From Pseudolabrys sp. (GTDB lineage: Bacteria > Pseudomonadota > Alphaproteobacteria > Rhizobiales > Xanthobacteraceae), in assembly GCA_017849615.1 (NCBI GenBank), contig JAFIGS010000011.1, forward strand, positions 310,001 to 374,000: a stretch of DNA of 64,000 nt, read 5' to 3'. The position numbers were made by a program, and so were the translations under genes. Positions within the stretch are counted from its first letter, which is position 1; every line of letters starts with the position of its first letter. Below, in pieces: positions 28,021-36,665 of this stretch. The notes below the pieces were generated by a model. That model worked only from the letters and a program-made list of their open reading frames with translations, ran no database searches and was not told the DNA's origin.

Positions 28021-28803
28021 TCACTGCGCGGTCCAGCCGCCGTCGATGGAATAGGCCGAGCCGGTGATCGAGGCCGCCGCGTCGCTCGACAGGAACACCG
28101 CGAGCGCGCCGATATTCTCCGGCTTGGTGAACTGATGCATCGGCTGCTTCTCCGACAGGAGCGCGATCTCCGCCTCGCGCGGCGATTGACCCGAGGCCGC
28201 GGCGCGGGCGTCGATCTGCTTCTGCACCAGCGGCGTCAGCACCCAGCCGGGGCAGATGGCGTTGCAAGTGACGCCGTCATTGGCGGCTTCGAGCGCGACG
28301 ACCTTGCTGAGGCCGACAATGCCGTGCTTGGCCGCGACATAGGCGACCTTCTGCGCGCTGGCGACGAGGCCGTGCGCCGAGGCGATGTTGATGATGCGGC
28401 CCCACTTGCGCTTCTTCATGCCGGGCATCGCCGCGCGGATGGAATGAAACGCCGACGACAGATTGATGGCGATGACCGCGTCCCAGCGCTCGACCGGGAA
28501 GTCCTCGATATTGGCGACGAACTGGATGCCCGCATTGTTGACCAGCACATCGAGCGCGCCGAACTCCTTCTCCGTCGTCGCCACCATCTCGGCGATCTCC
28601 GCCGGCCTCGACATGTCGGCGCCCGAATACTTCGCCTTGACGCCGAACTCCTTCTCCAGCCCGGAGCGGATCGCCTCGATCGCGTCCTTGTCGCCGAAGC
28701 CGTTGAGCATGATGTTGGCGCCGTCGGCGGCCAGCGCCCGCGCGGTGGCGAGGCCGATGCCGGAGGTCGAGCCGGTGACGAGTGCGGTTTTGCCTTTGAG
28801 CAT
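28021..28803 (-). CDS. bdhA: D-3-hydroxybutyrate dehydrogenase
   Basis: A 260-residue SDR matching BdhA: LVTGSTSGIGLATARALA at the N-terminus, LVNNAGIQFVANIEDFP, the catalytic Ser in NIASAHGLVAS and YVAAKHG, then CPGWVLTPLVQKQI and the C-terminal SIDGGWTAQ. It oxidises 3-hydroxybutyrate released from PHB to acetoacetate using NAD. The adjacent patatin gene, and phaA/phaB/phaR elsewhere in the window, fit PHB cycling. Confidence 0.92.
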   Translation of the reverse strand: MLKGKTALVTGSTSGIGLATARALAADGANIMLNGFGDKDAIEAIRSGLEKEFGVKAKYSGADMSRPAEIAEMVATTEKEFGALDVLVNNAGIQFVANIEDFPVERWDAVIAINLSSAFHSIRAAMPGMKKRKWGRIINIASAHGLVASAQKVAYVAAKHGIVGLSKVVALEAANDGVTCNAICPGWVLTPLVQKQIDARAAASGQSPREAEIALLSEKQPMHQFTKPENIGALAVFLSSDAAASITGSAYSIDGGWTAQ

Positions 28804-28886
28804 GAAATTCCTCGTGACGTTGAGGGCCGGGAGGCGGCGCAGGGGACGAACGGGTCGGAGGCTGCCCGGAACCTGCCCCTATTTTT

Positions 28887-28899
28887 ATTGCGTCGCAAT
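28887..28899. promoter_or_regulatory. Small palindrome in the bdhA/zur divergent region
   Basis: ATTGCG-T-CGCAAT, 6-bp arms, lies in an AT-rich stretch between the divergent bdhA and Fur-family genes. It could be an operator for either direction; it does not match a Zur consensus that I recognise. Confidence 0.4.
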
Positions 28900-28983
28900 A
28901 TATATGTTCGGGACGGCGACCTTGAAGCCGCCTTCGGCTACAATGATGTGACAAAAGGCCGGCAGATCAACGAACAGGTTACC

Positions 28984-29538
28984 GTGGCGAAAAAAGCGCA
29001 GGCGCACGAGCATAGTCACGATCACGATCACGATCACGATCACGGTCAGTATCTTGGCCGCGCGGTGTTCCCGACGCCGGATCATGACCATGGCCGCTGT
29101 GCCGCGGACGCCATCGCGCATGCCGAGCAGATTTGCTTGTCCAAGAAGGAACGCCTGACGCCGATCCGTCGCCGCGTGCTCGAGGCGCTGCTGGCAAGCC
29201 ATGCGCCGCTCGGCGCGTACGAATTGATCGATCGCCTCGCCGACGGCGGCGAGGGCCGCCCGGCGCCGATCACGATTTATCGCGCGCTCGATTTCCTGCG
29301 CGAGCAGGGCCTTGTCCATCGCATCGAGAGCCGCAACTCGTTCATCGCCTGCGTGCACAACCACGAAAGCGGCGATCCGGTGGTGTTCCTGATCTGCGAC
29401 GTCTGCGGCGCGGTCGGCGAAGCGACCGGCGCCGGCATCGCCGACGCCATCAAGGCCGCGACCCGCGTGGCCGGCTTCGCGCCGAAGACGCCGGTGATCG
29501 AGATTTCCGGCACCTGCGCGCATTGCAGAGCCGCCTGA
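28984..29538 (+). CDS. Fur-family regulator with histidine-rich N-terminus, probably Zur
   Basis: 184 residues from the GTG at 28984. Residues 8-40 are rich in His and Asp (HEHSHDHDHDHDHGQYLG, later DHDHGRC), built partly from a CACGAT tandem repeat at 29018-29042. The Fur winged helix follows (LTPIRRRVLEALLASHAPLGA ... ITIYRALDFLREQGLVHRIE). The C-terminal domain keeps the CxxC pairs CDVC and CAHC of the structural zinc site and HNHES of the sensing site. This composition points to a zinc-uptake regulator rather than iron Fur. A more upstream GTG is possible. Confidence 0.82.
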   Translation: MAKKAQAHEHSHDHDHDHDHGQYLGRAVFPTPDHDHGRCAADAIAHAEQICLSKKERLTPIRRRVLEALLASHAPLGAYELIDRLADGGEGRPAPITIYRALDFLREQGLVHRIESRNSFIACVHNHESGDPVVFLICDVCGAVGEATGAGIADAIKAATRVAGFAPKTPVIEISGTCAHCRAA

Positions 29539-29629
29539 TCTGGGCCGCCGCGCCGGCGATTGGCGCGGGGCTTCCGGCGCGTTAAAGGTTGCACCGGCAT
29601 AATCTCATGCCGCCGGGAATTGCCGCTTC

Positions 29630-30565
29630 ATGTCGTCGCCTGTTTCGCCGGGGCCATCCGCTCCGCCGCCTCACCATCACACCACGCGTCCGCTCGATAC
29701 GATGGCCCTCGCCGTCACCGTTGTGGTGTGCCTGTCCTGGGGCTTTAACCAGACCGCGGTGAAGCTGGCGATTCACGACATCCCCGCCTTGACGCAGGGC
29801 GCCATCCGCTCGGCGATCGGGATGACGATCGTGACGCTCTGGTGCTGGTTGCGCGGCATCCCGCTGTTCCGCCCGGATGGCACCTTGTGGGTGGGCCTGC
29901 TCGCCGGTCTGCTGTTCGGCGCCGAGTTCGCGCTGATCTATCAAGGGCTCGCTTACACGACCGCGACGCGGGCCTCCGTGTTTCTTTACCTGGCGCCGTT
30001 TCTGGTCGTTCTCGGCGGCCGCATCCTGCTGCCCGGCGATCGCTTCCGCGTGTCGCAATGGGCGGGGCTGCTGCTGTCCTTCGCCGGCATGATCATCGCG
30101 TTCGGCGTTCCGACGCCGGCCCTCGATCCGCGGCAGACGCTCGGCGATATCCTCACCCTCATCGCCGCGGTGCTGTGGGCCTCGACCACGCTGCTGATCA
30201 AATCGAGCCGCGCGCTGAACGCCACGTCGCCGGAAAAGGTGCTGCTCTATCAACTCCTGATGTCCACCCCGATCATCGCCCTGTTGTCGTGGTTCTCGGG
30301 CGAGCGCGTGACGCACTGGCCGGATCAGCAGGCGCTGGCCATGATGGCGTACCAGTCGATATGGGTCGTGAGCGTCACCTTCGTGGTGTGGTTCGCCCTC
30401 ATCAAGAAATTTTCGGCCAGCCGCGTCTCGGCCTTCACGGTGCTGACGCCGCTGTTCGGGGTCGCCGCCGGCCATTTCGTCATGGGCGATCCGATCACCC
30501 CGGCGTTTCTGGTGGCCGTGGCCTTCGTCCTCGTCGGCCTGGTGCTGGTAAACCGGGCGAAATAG
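29630..30565 (+). CDS. EamA/DMT-family transporter
   Basis: A 311-residue membrane protein with ten predicted hydrophobic segments in two EamA repeats, starting VVVCLSWGFNQTAVKLA and ending VAVAFVLVGLVLVNR. The first 24 residues are a Pro/His-rich cytoplasmic tail. Family members export amino acids or metabolites; the substrate is unknown. It lies between the Zur-like gene and ispG without obvious coupling. Confidence 0.88.
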   Translation: MSSPVSPGPSAPPPHHHTTRPLDTMALAVTVVVCLSWGFNQTAVKLAIHDIPALTQGAIRSAIGMTIVTLWCWLRGIPLFRPDGTLWVGLLAGLLFGAEFALIYQGLAYTTATRASVFLYLAPFLVVLGGRILLPGDRFRVSQWAGLLLSFAGMIIAFGVPTPALDPRQTLGDILTLIAAVLWASTTLLIKSSRALNATSPEKVLLYQLLMSTPIIALLSWFSGERVTHWPDQQALAMMAYQSIWVVSVTFVVWFALIKKFSASRVSAFTVLTPLFGVAAGHFVMGDPITPAFLVAVAFVLVGLVLVNRAK

Positions 30566-30630
30566 GGCTCTGGCGCCTGCGTTGACCCTGCCATATTTGT
30601 CTGGCACTCCCGTGCCGTCAGGATAGCCAG

Positions 30631-31869
30631 ATGAGCCCCGCCCCCCGTCACAGAACCGTTGCAGTCGATGTTGCCGGCGTCACCGTCGGCGGCGGCGCGC
30701 CGATCGTCGTGCAGTCGATGACCAACACCGACACGGCGGACGTCGAGGGCACCGCGCGCCAGATCGCGGCGCTCGCGCGCGCCGGCTCGGAACTGGTGCG
30801 CATCACGGTGGACCGCGATGAGGCCGCCGCCGCGGTGCCGGCGATCAAGGAGCGGCTCGCGCAAATGAATGTGCGCGTGCCCATCGTCGGCGACTTCCAC
30901 TATAACGGCCATACGCTGCTCAACGATTTCCCCGGCTGCGCCGAGGCGCTCGACAAGTACCGCATCAACCCGGGCAATGTCGGCTTCAAGAACAAGCGCG
31001 ATCCGCAGTTCACCCAGATCGTCGAGATGGCGATCAGGCACGGCAAGCCGGTGCGCATCGGCGTCAACTGGGGCTCGCTCGATCAGGAGCTTCTGACGAA
31101 GCTGATGGACGAGAACTCGCGCTCGGCCAATCCGATCGACGCCCGCGCGGTGACGCATGAAGCGATGGTGCAGTCGGCGCTGCTGTCGGCGGCGCGCGCC
31201 GAGGAGATCGGCCTGCCGAAGAACCGCATCATCCTGTCGGCCAAGGTCTCGGCGGTGCAGGATCTCATCGCGGTTTACACCGAGCTCGCGCGCCGTTCCG
31301 ACTACGCGCTGCATCTGGGTCTCACCGAAGCCGGCATGGGCACCAAGGGCATCGTCGCCTCGGCGGCGTCGATGGGCGTGCTGCTGCAGCAGGGCATCGG
31401 CGACACGGTTCGTATTTCGCTGACGCCCGAGCCGGGCGGCGACCGCACCCGCGAGGTGCAGGTCGGGCAGGAACTGCTGCAGACCATGGGGCTGCGCACT
31501 TTCGTACCGCTGGTCGCGGCCTGCCCCGGCTGCGGCCGCACCACCTCGACCACGTTCCAGGAACTGGCCTCCGACATCCAGAGCTTCATTCGCGACTCCA
31601 TGCCGGAATGGAAGACGCGCTATCCCGGCGTCGAGACGCTCAACGTCGCGGTGATGGGCTGCATCGTCAACGGCCCGGGTGAATCCAAGCACGCCGATAT
31701 CGGCATCTCGCTGCCCGGCACCGGCGAGCTGCCGACCGCGCCGGTGTTCATCGACGGCAAGAAGGCCGCCACCTTGCGCGGTGCGACACTGAGCGCCGAC
31801 TTCAAGCAGATGGTGATCGACTATATCGAACGCCGCTGGGGCACCGGCTCGCGCACCGCGGCCGAGTAA
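30631..31869 (+). CDS. ispG: 4-hydroxy-3-methylbut-2-enyl diphosphate synthase (IspG/GcpE)
   Basis: A 412-residue enzyme of the MEP isoprenoid pathway that reductively converts the cyclic MEcPP to HMBPP using a [4Fe-4S] cluster. It has the N-terminal TIM barrel ([34 protein letters not shown]) and the iron-sulfur domain with CPGCGRTTS and [11 protein letters not shown]. Length and motifs are normal. The prenyl synthase gene ispA, in the same pathway, lies about 3 kb downstream on the other strand. Confidence 0.96.
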   Translation: MSPAPRHRTVAVDVAGVTVGGGAPIVVQSMTNTDTADVEGTARQIAALARAGSELVRITVDRDEAAAAVPAIKERLAQMNVRVPIVGDFHYNGHTLLNDFPGCAEALDKYRINPGNVGFKNKRDPQFTQIVEMAIRHGKPVRIGVNWGSLDQELLTKLMDENSRSANPIDARAVTHEAMVQSALLSAARAEEIGLPKNRIILSAKVSAVQDLIAVYTELARRSDYALHLGLTEAGMGTKGIVASAASMGVLLQQGIGDTVRISLTPEPGGDRTREVQVGQELLQTMGLRTFVPLVAACPGCGRTTSTTFQELASDIQSFIRDSMPEWKTRYPGVETLNVAVMGCIVNGPGESKHADIGISLPGTGELPTAPVFIDGKKAATLRGATLSADFKQMVIDYIERRWGTGSRTAAE

Positions 31870-31900
31870 CAGCCATCCCGCTTCATTCGAAAGAACGCGC

Positions 31901-32326
31901 GTGAAAGCCAAATCCGTCCTGCTGACCTTCCTCGCGCTCGGCGTGCTCATGATCGGCATCACGATCTATTACGCCGCGACCATCGACCGCGCGCAGCGCG
32001 ATATCGACACCGTGGTCGCGCCGGACGGCCGCTACAAGGCGGTGCACATGCGCGTGTACGGCGACAAGCCGGAGCCGTTCTGCGTCGATACCATCGCCAT
32101 TTATCTGGCGCTCTATCCGGAGAGCTTCGTCTCGTCGAAACGCGCCTATGAGGTCTTTGGCGGCCCTTGCGCCACGCCATCGAGGAACGCCCCGGCGCCG
32201 AAGATGGAATGGACGGATAACAAGACGGTGCGCATCACCTACGCCGCGCCCGCCGACAAGCCGCCGCGCATGCGCGACAAGGACGCCTCGCTCTTCGTCG
32301 ATATCGAGTGGGTGAAGGCGAACTGA
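31901..32326 (+). CDS. Small membrane-anchored protein of unknown function
   Basis: 141 residues from a GTG 31 bp after ispG. Residues 5-27 form a hydrophobic anchor (LLTFLALGVLMIGITIYYAA), followed by a soluble periplasmic-looking domain with two Cys (PFCVDTIAIYLALYP and FGGPCATPS) that could pair. No family was recognised. It may be co-transcribed with ispG. Confidence 0.7.
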   Translation: MKAKSVLLTFLALGVLMIGITIYYAATIDRAQRDIDTVVAPDGRYKAVHMRVYGDKPEPFCVDTIAIYLALYPESFVSSKRAYEVFGGPCATPSRNAPAPKMEWTDNKTVRITYAAPADKPPRMRDKDASLFVDIEWVKAN

Positions 32327-32396
32327 CGTTTGCTCAGCCCGTCAGCGCGCTTGACGCTGTCCGCGATCGCGCCGCCATCCCGATACCGGCTTTGCG

Positions 32397-32410
32397 TTGA
32401 TTTGCGTCAA
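32397..32410 (+). promoter_or_regulatory. FNR/FixK-like box
   Basis: TTGATTTGCGTCAA fits TTGAT-N4-RTCAA. A possible -10 element TAGGAT lies at 32432-32437, which would put the box centre near -40 to -41 of a start around 32444, the usual activating position. The next gene starts at 32470. Confidence 0.55.
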
Positions 32411-32469
32411 AGGCCGCCTTGACCCTCAATCTAGGATTGATCGTCTTTCCGCTGCAACGAGGTTGTGCG

Positions 32470-33540
32470 ATGGCGATCTTCACGATCACGAACGAGCGCA
32501 TCAGGTTCACGAACAACGACGGTCAGGGCCAGCAGAGGACTCCCGCGGTCGGCCGCCAGCTCAAGTTTGCGCTGTCGGCTTCCCTCTCGGCCGGGAGCGT
32601 CACATTCAACAAACAAGTGCTGACTCTGAACGACGCCGGCTTGTTCGTCGTATCGGGTTGCCCGATGGCCGCCGATCCGTTGACCATCGGTCTGAGGGTC
32701 GATGGCACGGAGACGGACAAGAGATTTTCCGAAAGCGGAAATGGCGAAACGCAGGTCGTTTTGACCGGCACGTCTTCCCAACACGTGGTCGTGGATGTGC
32801 CGATCAAGGAAGTGCGCAGTGCGACTGACTCCGAAACGGCTGCGAATGGCAAGCCTCGCAAGAAGCCGCAGAAAACAACGTTCCATCTCGGTTTCGTTTT
32901 CGAGGTCAAGGCGTCCGACACACAGTATGATCGCCAGCAGCGGGCGCAAAAATTCGTGCCGGACCTCAACAAGGCTCTCGATGCGGTGTTGCCCGTCGCC
33001 AATGCGGGCTGCGCCATCAATCGGGATGATGTCTTCGATCTCCTGATGAACACGGCCAATCACGAGAGCGATTTCTTCAGGGCCGTTTCGCAGTATTACA
33101 ACGGCAAGGGGCGGGGCCTCGTTCAGATGGAGGAAAAGACCTACAACAGCCTGTGGGTCAACTTCCTGTCGCAGCCGGGCAAGGCCGAGTTGGCCCAGTC
33201 CCTCCGGCAACTTGCCGGCTCGGGCGCGGCGCGGCCCAAGGTGAGCTCCTTAAAGTCGAATACTGTCTTCGCCGCCGCCATGGCGTTCACGCGCTACCTC
33301 GAACATGCGGACGGTAAAGACATTCCGTCCAAGGGCGATCGTGCGGCGCAGGCTGAGTATTGGCTCGACCACTATCGGATGAGACGGGCGGACGAGACTC
33401 CGGAAAAATGGGAAGACCTGAAAAAGAAATTCCGGGACGATTGCGAGGCGACCTTCGGCAAGCCGGCCGCCGGGGCCGCCGCGCCGCCGCCCGCCGAACT
33501 TCCCAAGAAGAAAGTCCTTGACCAATCTTTAGGACTATGA
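32470..33540 (+). CDS. Orphan protein with C-terminal lysozyme-like domain
   Basis: 356 residues from the ATG at 32470 (GAGG upstream). Residues 1-150 are beta-rich and polar, with no signal peptide. From about 165 the protein is helical and resembles lysozyme/chitinase-like folds: MNTANHESDFFRAVSQYYN, then GRGLVQMEEKTYNSLWVNFL and AAQAEYWLDHYRMR. The Glu in NHESD is a candidate catalytic acid. The end is Pro/Ala/Lys-rich. No immunity or secretion gene is adjacent. It could be a murein hydrolase, an exported effector or a phage remnant; the call rests on weak pattern similarity. Confidence 0.5.
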   Translation: MAIFTITNERIRFTNNDGQGQQRTPAVGRQLKFALSASLSAGSVTFNKQVLTLNDAGLFVVSGCPMAADPLTIGLRVDGTETDKRFSESGNGETQVVLTGTSSQHVVVDVPIKEVRSATDSETAANGKPRKKPQKTTFHLGFVFEVKASDTQYDRQQRAQKFVPDLNKALDAVLPVANAGCAINRDDVFDLLMNTANHESDFFRAVSQYYNGKGRGLVQMEEKTYNSLWVNFLSQPGKAELAQSLRQLAGSGAARPKVSSLKSNTVFAAAMAFTRYLEHADGKDIPSKGDRAAQAEYWLDHYRMRRADETPEKWEDLKKKFRDDCEATFGKPAAGAAAPPPAELPKKKVLDQSLGL

Positions 33541-33658
33541 TCCATTACGGGCGCGGGCGGAGCGTGGTCGCTGTCATCTAGAGGCAATGACCGCGCGCCG
33601 CCGGCACGGCGCCCGACAATGGCGCCGTCACCGGCTTCGCCCTCGGGCGGGGCCGCGG

Positions 33659-33834
33659 TGGAGCGCCGGGAGGCGCAGCGCTGGTGCGTCGGGCCTCGCA
33701 AACCCGGTGCATTCGGCGCGCGCGCCTCGGGCGCCGGTCTCGCAAACCGGCACCCCACGGCGTGCGGACGCTCCCGATCGCAAGGGACGTCCAAAGGGGG
33801 TCTCGCAAGCCCCCTGGCGCCTCCCGGCGCTCCA
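33659..33834. ncRNA. Multi-hairpin element bounded by an 18-bp inverted repeat, possible structured RNA or repeat
   Basis: Perfect 18-bp arms (33659-33676 and 33817-33834; the right arm reads GCGCCTCCCGGCGCTCCA) enclose four hairpins whose loops all contain TCGCAA. H1: 33686-33710, 8-bp stem with two G-U pairs, loop CCTCGCAAA. H2: 33733-33751, GCCGGT/ACCGGC, loop CTCGCAA. H3: 33766-33792, stem TCCC/GGGA extended by GGACG/CGTCC, loop GATCGCAA. H4: 33795-33815, AGGGGG/CCCCCT, loop TCTCGCAAG. Different stems with one loop motif indicate selection on structure. Transcription is not shown; a dispersed palindromic repeat is the main alternative. Confidence 0.55.
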
Positions 33835-33862
33835 TTTCTCTTCGGAGAAAAGGAAAAGGGGT

Positions 33863-33884
33863 AAGGCTCGGCCCGGGCCTTTTC
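33863..33884 (+). terminator. Weak terminator-like hairpin
   Basis: AAGGCTC-GGCCC-GGGCCTT followed by TT lies downstream of the multi-hairpin element, between convergent genes. The T-run is short. The rest of 33541-33919 holds no supportable gene. Confidence 0.4.
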
Positions 33885-33919
33885 AAACAACAGGGCCGGC
33901 GAAGCGTTGGATGAAATCG

Positions 33920-34594
33920 TCAGATCAGGTTCGCGACCACGTTCACGGTCAGCGCCAGCACCACGAGATTGAAGAAGAACGACAGCGCGCCGTGCATCGA
34001 CACCATGCGGCGCTGCGTCTTCGACGTGATCTGCACGTCGGACACCTGCGAGGTCATGCCGATGACCAGCGAGAAATACAGGAAGTCGCGATAGTCCGGC
34101 GCCTTGTCGCCGGGAAATTCCAGCCCGCCGATCATGTCGTCGTGGCCGCGGCCGTAATATTCGTGGGCGTAGTGAAAGGCGAAGATCGTGTGCACGAAAT
34201 TCCACGACAGCACGATGGTGAGAATGGTGAGCGTGATCGCCAGCGAGCCTTCGCCGTGCTTGGCGCCGACCAGCGCGAACACCACGGCAACGAGGCTGGC
34301 GCAGGTGGCGACGACCGACAGCAGCAGAATGATGAAGCCGCCTTCGTCCTGTTCGGCGGCGCGCTTGCGGATGTCCTCGACGTCGTAGCGGCGGCGAAAG
34401 CGCGCGGCGAGCGCGAGATAAATCACGACGCCGACATCCCAACCGGCGAGCACGCGCGCGATCGGTTCGATCGGCGCGGCGAGCAGCGCCAGGGAGCAGG
34501 CGAAGCCTGCGACGACGGCGATCACGAGCTTCAAATGCGCCCGCCCGATACGGATCAGCATGGGCGGTCTGTCGGCGGGTTCGGCTTTGGCCAT
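33920..34594 (-). CDS. DUF1345 integral membrane protein
   Basis: A 224-residue protein with five or so hydrophobic helices: LKLVIAVVAGFACSLALLAA, WDVGVVIYLALAARFR, GGFIILLLSVVATCASLVAVV, LAITLTILTIVLSWNFVHTIF, and a C-terminal helix. The motif TIFAFHYAHEYY followed by LEFPGDKAPDYRDFLYFSLVIGM is typical of DUF1345. Function is unknown. It lies downstream of ispA. Confidence 0.88.
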   Translation of the reverse strand: MAKAEPADRPPMLIRIGRAHLKLVIAVVAGFACSLALLAAPIEPIARVLAGWDVGVVIYLALAARFRRRYDVEDIRKRAAEQDEGGFIILLLSVVATCASLVAVVFALVGAKHGEGSLAITLTILTIVLSWNFVHTIFAFHYAHEYYGRGHDDMIGGLEFPGDKAPDYRDFLYFSLVIGMTSQVSDVQITSKTQRRMVSMHGALSFFFNLVVLALTVNVVANLI

Positions 34595-34613
34595 GGCGGT
34601 GGGCGTCGTGTTC

Positions 34614-35531
34614 TCAATTCCGCCGTTCGGCGATGAAGCGCGCGGCGGTGCGCAGAGTATCGGCCTTCGGCCCGAACGGCGCCAGCGCGCGATCGGCCTG
34701 TTCGATCAAACTTTCGAGTTTGGCGCGTGCGCCGTTGATGCCCAGCGCCGCGATCTGGGTCGCCTTGCCGGCCTCGGCGTCCTTGCCGGCGGCCTTGCCG
34801 AGCGTCGCGGCGTCGCCTTCGACGTCAAGCAGATCGTCGGCGATCTGGAACGCCTCGCCGATGGCCGCGCCGTATTGTTCCATGGCGGCGAGCTGCGTGG
34901 CGTTCGCCCGTCCGAGCAGCGCGCCGGCGCGGCAGGCAAAGCGCAGCAGCGCGCCGGTCTTCATCGCCTGCAAGGTGACGATCTCTTGCTCGCTCAGGGC
35001 GCGCTTGCCGGCAAAGCGGCCTTCGGCGGCGAGGTCGAGCATCTGGCCGCCGGCCATGCCGCCAAGCCCGGAGGCGCGGGCAAGCTCGCGCACCAGCGCG
35101 ATGCGCACCATGGGGTCGGCTTGAACCTCGTCGCGCGCCATGATGTCGAAGGCGAGCGTCAGCAGCGCGTCGCCGGCAAGAATGGCGGTGGCCTCGTCAT
35201 AGGCCTTGTGCACGGTGGGCTGGCCGCGGCGCATGTCGTCATTGTCCATCGCCGGCAGGTCGTCATGGACCAGCGAATAGCAATGCAGCAGTTCGAGCGC
35301 GCAGCCGGCCAGCAGCGCGCCGTCCCGGTTGGCGCCGAACAGCGCGGCGCTCTCGACGACAAGGAACGGCCGCAGCCTCTTGCCGCCGCCAAGCACGGCG
35401 TGACGCATCGCCGCAACAAGCCGCTCCGGCCGTGCGGTCTCGCCCGGCAGCGGCGCATCGCCGAGCAATTGCGCCAGCAGCGCTTCGCTTTGCGCGGCCA
35501 CGGCGTTGAGACGGTCTGCGAAGGAGCTCAT
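34614..35531 (-). CDS. ispA: Polyprenyl (farnesyl) diphosphate synthase
   Basis: 305 residues from the ATG at 35531, which has AAGG upstream; an earlier in-frame start at 35579 runs back across the presumed promoter. The first aspartate-rich motif DDLPAMD and the second DDLLD are present, with GGKRLRPFL and KTGALLRFA. It condenses IPP with DMAPP/GPP to farnesyl diphosphate, using IPP/DMAPP produced via IspG of the same window. It is divergent from mtgA. Confidence 0.92.
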   Translation of the reverse strand: MSSFADRLNAVAAQSEALLAQLLGDAPLPGETARPERLVAAMRHAVLGGGKRLRPFLVVESAALFGANRDGALLAGCALELLHCYSLVHDDLPAMDNDDMRRGQPTVHKAYDEATAILAGDALLTLAFDIMARDEVQADPMVRIALVRELARASGLGGMAGGQMLDLAAEGRFAGKRALSEQEIVTLQAMKTGALLRFACRAGALLGRANATQLAAMEQYGAAIGEAFQIADDLLDVEGDAATLGKAAGKDAEAGKATQIAALGINGARAKLESLIEQADRALAPFGPKADTLRTAARFIAERRN

Positions 35532-35609
35532 GGCCCTTGTTAGCCTTGCAGCCATCCGGCTCGCAAGCCGGTGCCGCATTCGCCGCGGCGATGGGTTACA
35601 CTGGCGGCC

Positions 35610-36341
35610 GTGATCAGTCGTTCGGATTTCCTGCCTTCATTGCGGCCCGGATTTACCCGCCGAAAGCGGCCGGTGTGGCGCACGGTGCTGTATGCCGTGC
35701 TGGCGGTGCTGCTGCTGCCTTACGCGCTGACCCTGCTTTACGCCGTGGTTAATCCGCCCTCGACCCTGATGCTGTGGCGGACCGTGACCGGTCAGCGGGT
35801 GGTGCGGAGCTGGGTGCCGCTGGCCAAAATCGATCCGGCGCTGCCGCTGTCGGTCATCGTCGCCGAGGACGGCCGCTTCTGCAGCCATTTCGGCATCGAC
35901 CTGACCGAAATCCAGAACGCCCTCGACGACGCCGAAGGTCTCGACGACGTCCGCGGCGGCTCGACGCTCACCCAGCAGGTCGCCAAGAACCTGTTTCTCT
36001 GGCAGGGCCGCAGTTACGTCCGCAAGGCGCTGGAGCTGCCGCTGGCGCTCTGGATCGACCTCGTCCTGCCGAAGCCGCGCATTCTGGAGATCTACCTCAA
36101 TATCGCGGAACTCGGCCCGGACGGCGAGTTCGGGGCCGAAGAGGGCGCGAAACGGGCTTTCGGGCGGTCTGCCGCCAATCTCAGCGCCAATCAGGCGGCG
36201 CTTCTGGCGGCTTCGCTGCCCAATCCGGTCACCCGCGACGCCAAACGGCCGGGTCCGGGGCTGCGGCGTCTGGCGGGCCTGTACCAGCGCCGCGCGGCCA
36301 GCGCGCCGGAGGCGGCGGCCTGTATCCGGCAAAAGCGCTAG
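35610..36341 (+). CDS. mtgA: Monofunctional biosynthetic peptidoglycan transglycosylase
   Basis: About 243 residues from the GTG at 35610; a GTG at 35571 is also in frame and no start has a strong ribosome site. One N-terminal transmembrane helix ([20 protein letters not shown]) is followed by the GT51 domain: the catalytic Glu in [48 protein letters not shown], and [18 protein letters not shown]. It polymerises lipid II into glycan strands in the periplasm. Confidence 0.94.
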   Translation: MISRSDFLPSLRPGFTRRKRPVWRTVLYAVLAVLLLPYALTLLYAVVNPPSTLMLWRTVTGQRVVRSWVPLAKIDPALPLSVIVAEDGRFCSHFGIDLTEIQNALDDAEGLDDVRGGSTLTQQVAKNLFLWQGRSYVRKALELPLALWIDLVLPKPRILEIYLNIAELGPDGEFGAEEGAKRAFGRSAANLSANQAALLAASLPNPVTRDAKRPGPGLRRLAGLYQRRAASAPEAAACIRQKR

Positions 36342-36446
36342 GTTTGGGCCGCCAAATCGCTGCCTTTGGGGCTGGTCTTGGGGCCTTTCATCCTCTATAA
36401 GCCCGGCTCCAAACCGACATTTTGCGCCTATCAGGAGTTTCACCCC

Positions 36447-36632
36447 ATGGCTGTGCCGAAAAGAAAAACGTCGCCGTCGAAGCGCGGCATGCGTCGTTCG
36501 GCCGATGCTTTGAAGCAGCCGACCTATGTCGAAGACAAGGATTCCGGCGAGCTGCGCCGTCCGCACCACATCGACCTGAAGACCGGCATGTACCGGGGCC
36601 GTCAGGTTCTGAAGGTGAAGACCGAGGCGTAA
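36447..36632 (+). CDS. rpmF: 50S ribosomal protein L32
   Basis: 61 residues starting [20 protein letters not shown], the standard L32 N-terminus. AGGAG precedes the ATG. The zinc-ribbon cysteines are absent, as in other alphaproteobacteria, and the C-terminus is [16 protein letters not shown]. It lies between mtgA and a small membrane protein. Confidence 0.97.
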   Translation: MAVPKRKTSPSKRGMRRSADALKQPTYVEDKDSGELRRPHHIDLKTGMYRGRQVLKVKTEA

Positions 36633-36665
36633 GAACGCCTTTGATCGGCGGGAGGAAGCTGGCTC

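Noticed and set aside
29018-29042. CACGAT tandem repeat as a possible CRISPR or microsatellite locus
   Set aside because: Short in-frame hexamer repeat encoding His-Asp inside the Zur-like gene; no spacers.
33587-33890. Short open frames on both strands across the multi-hairpin element
   Set aside because: Translations are Ala/Arg/Pro-rich without motifs and overlap the inverted repeats, so the region is better read as structure than as protein.
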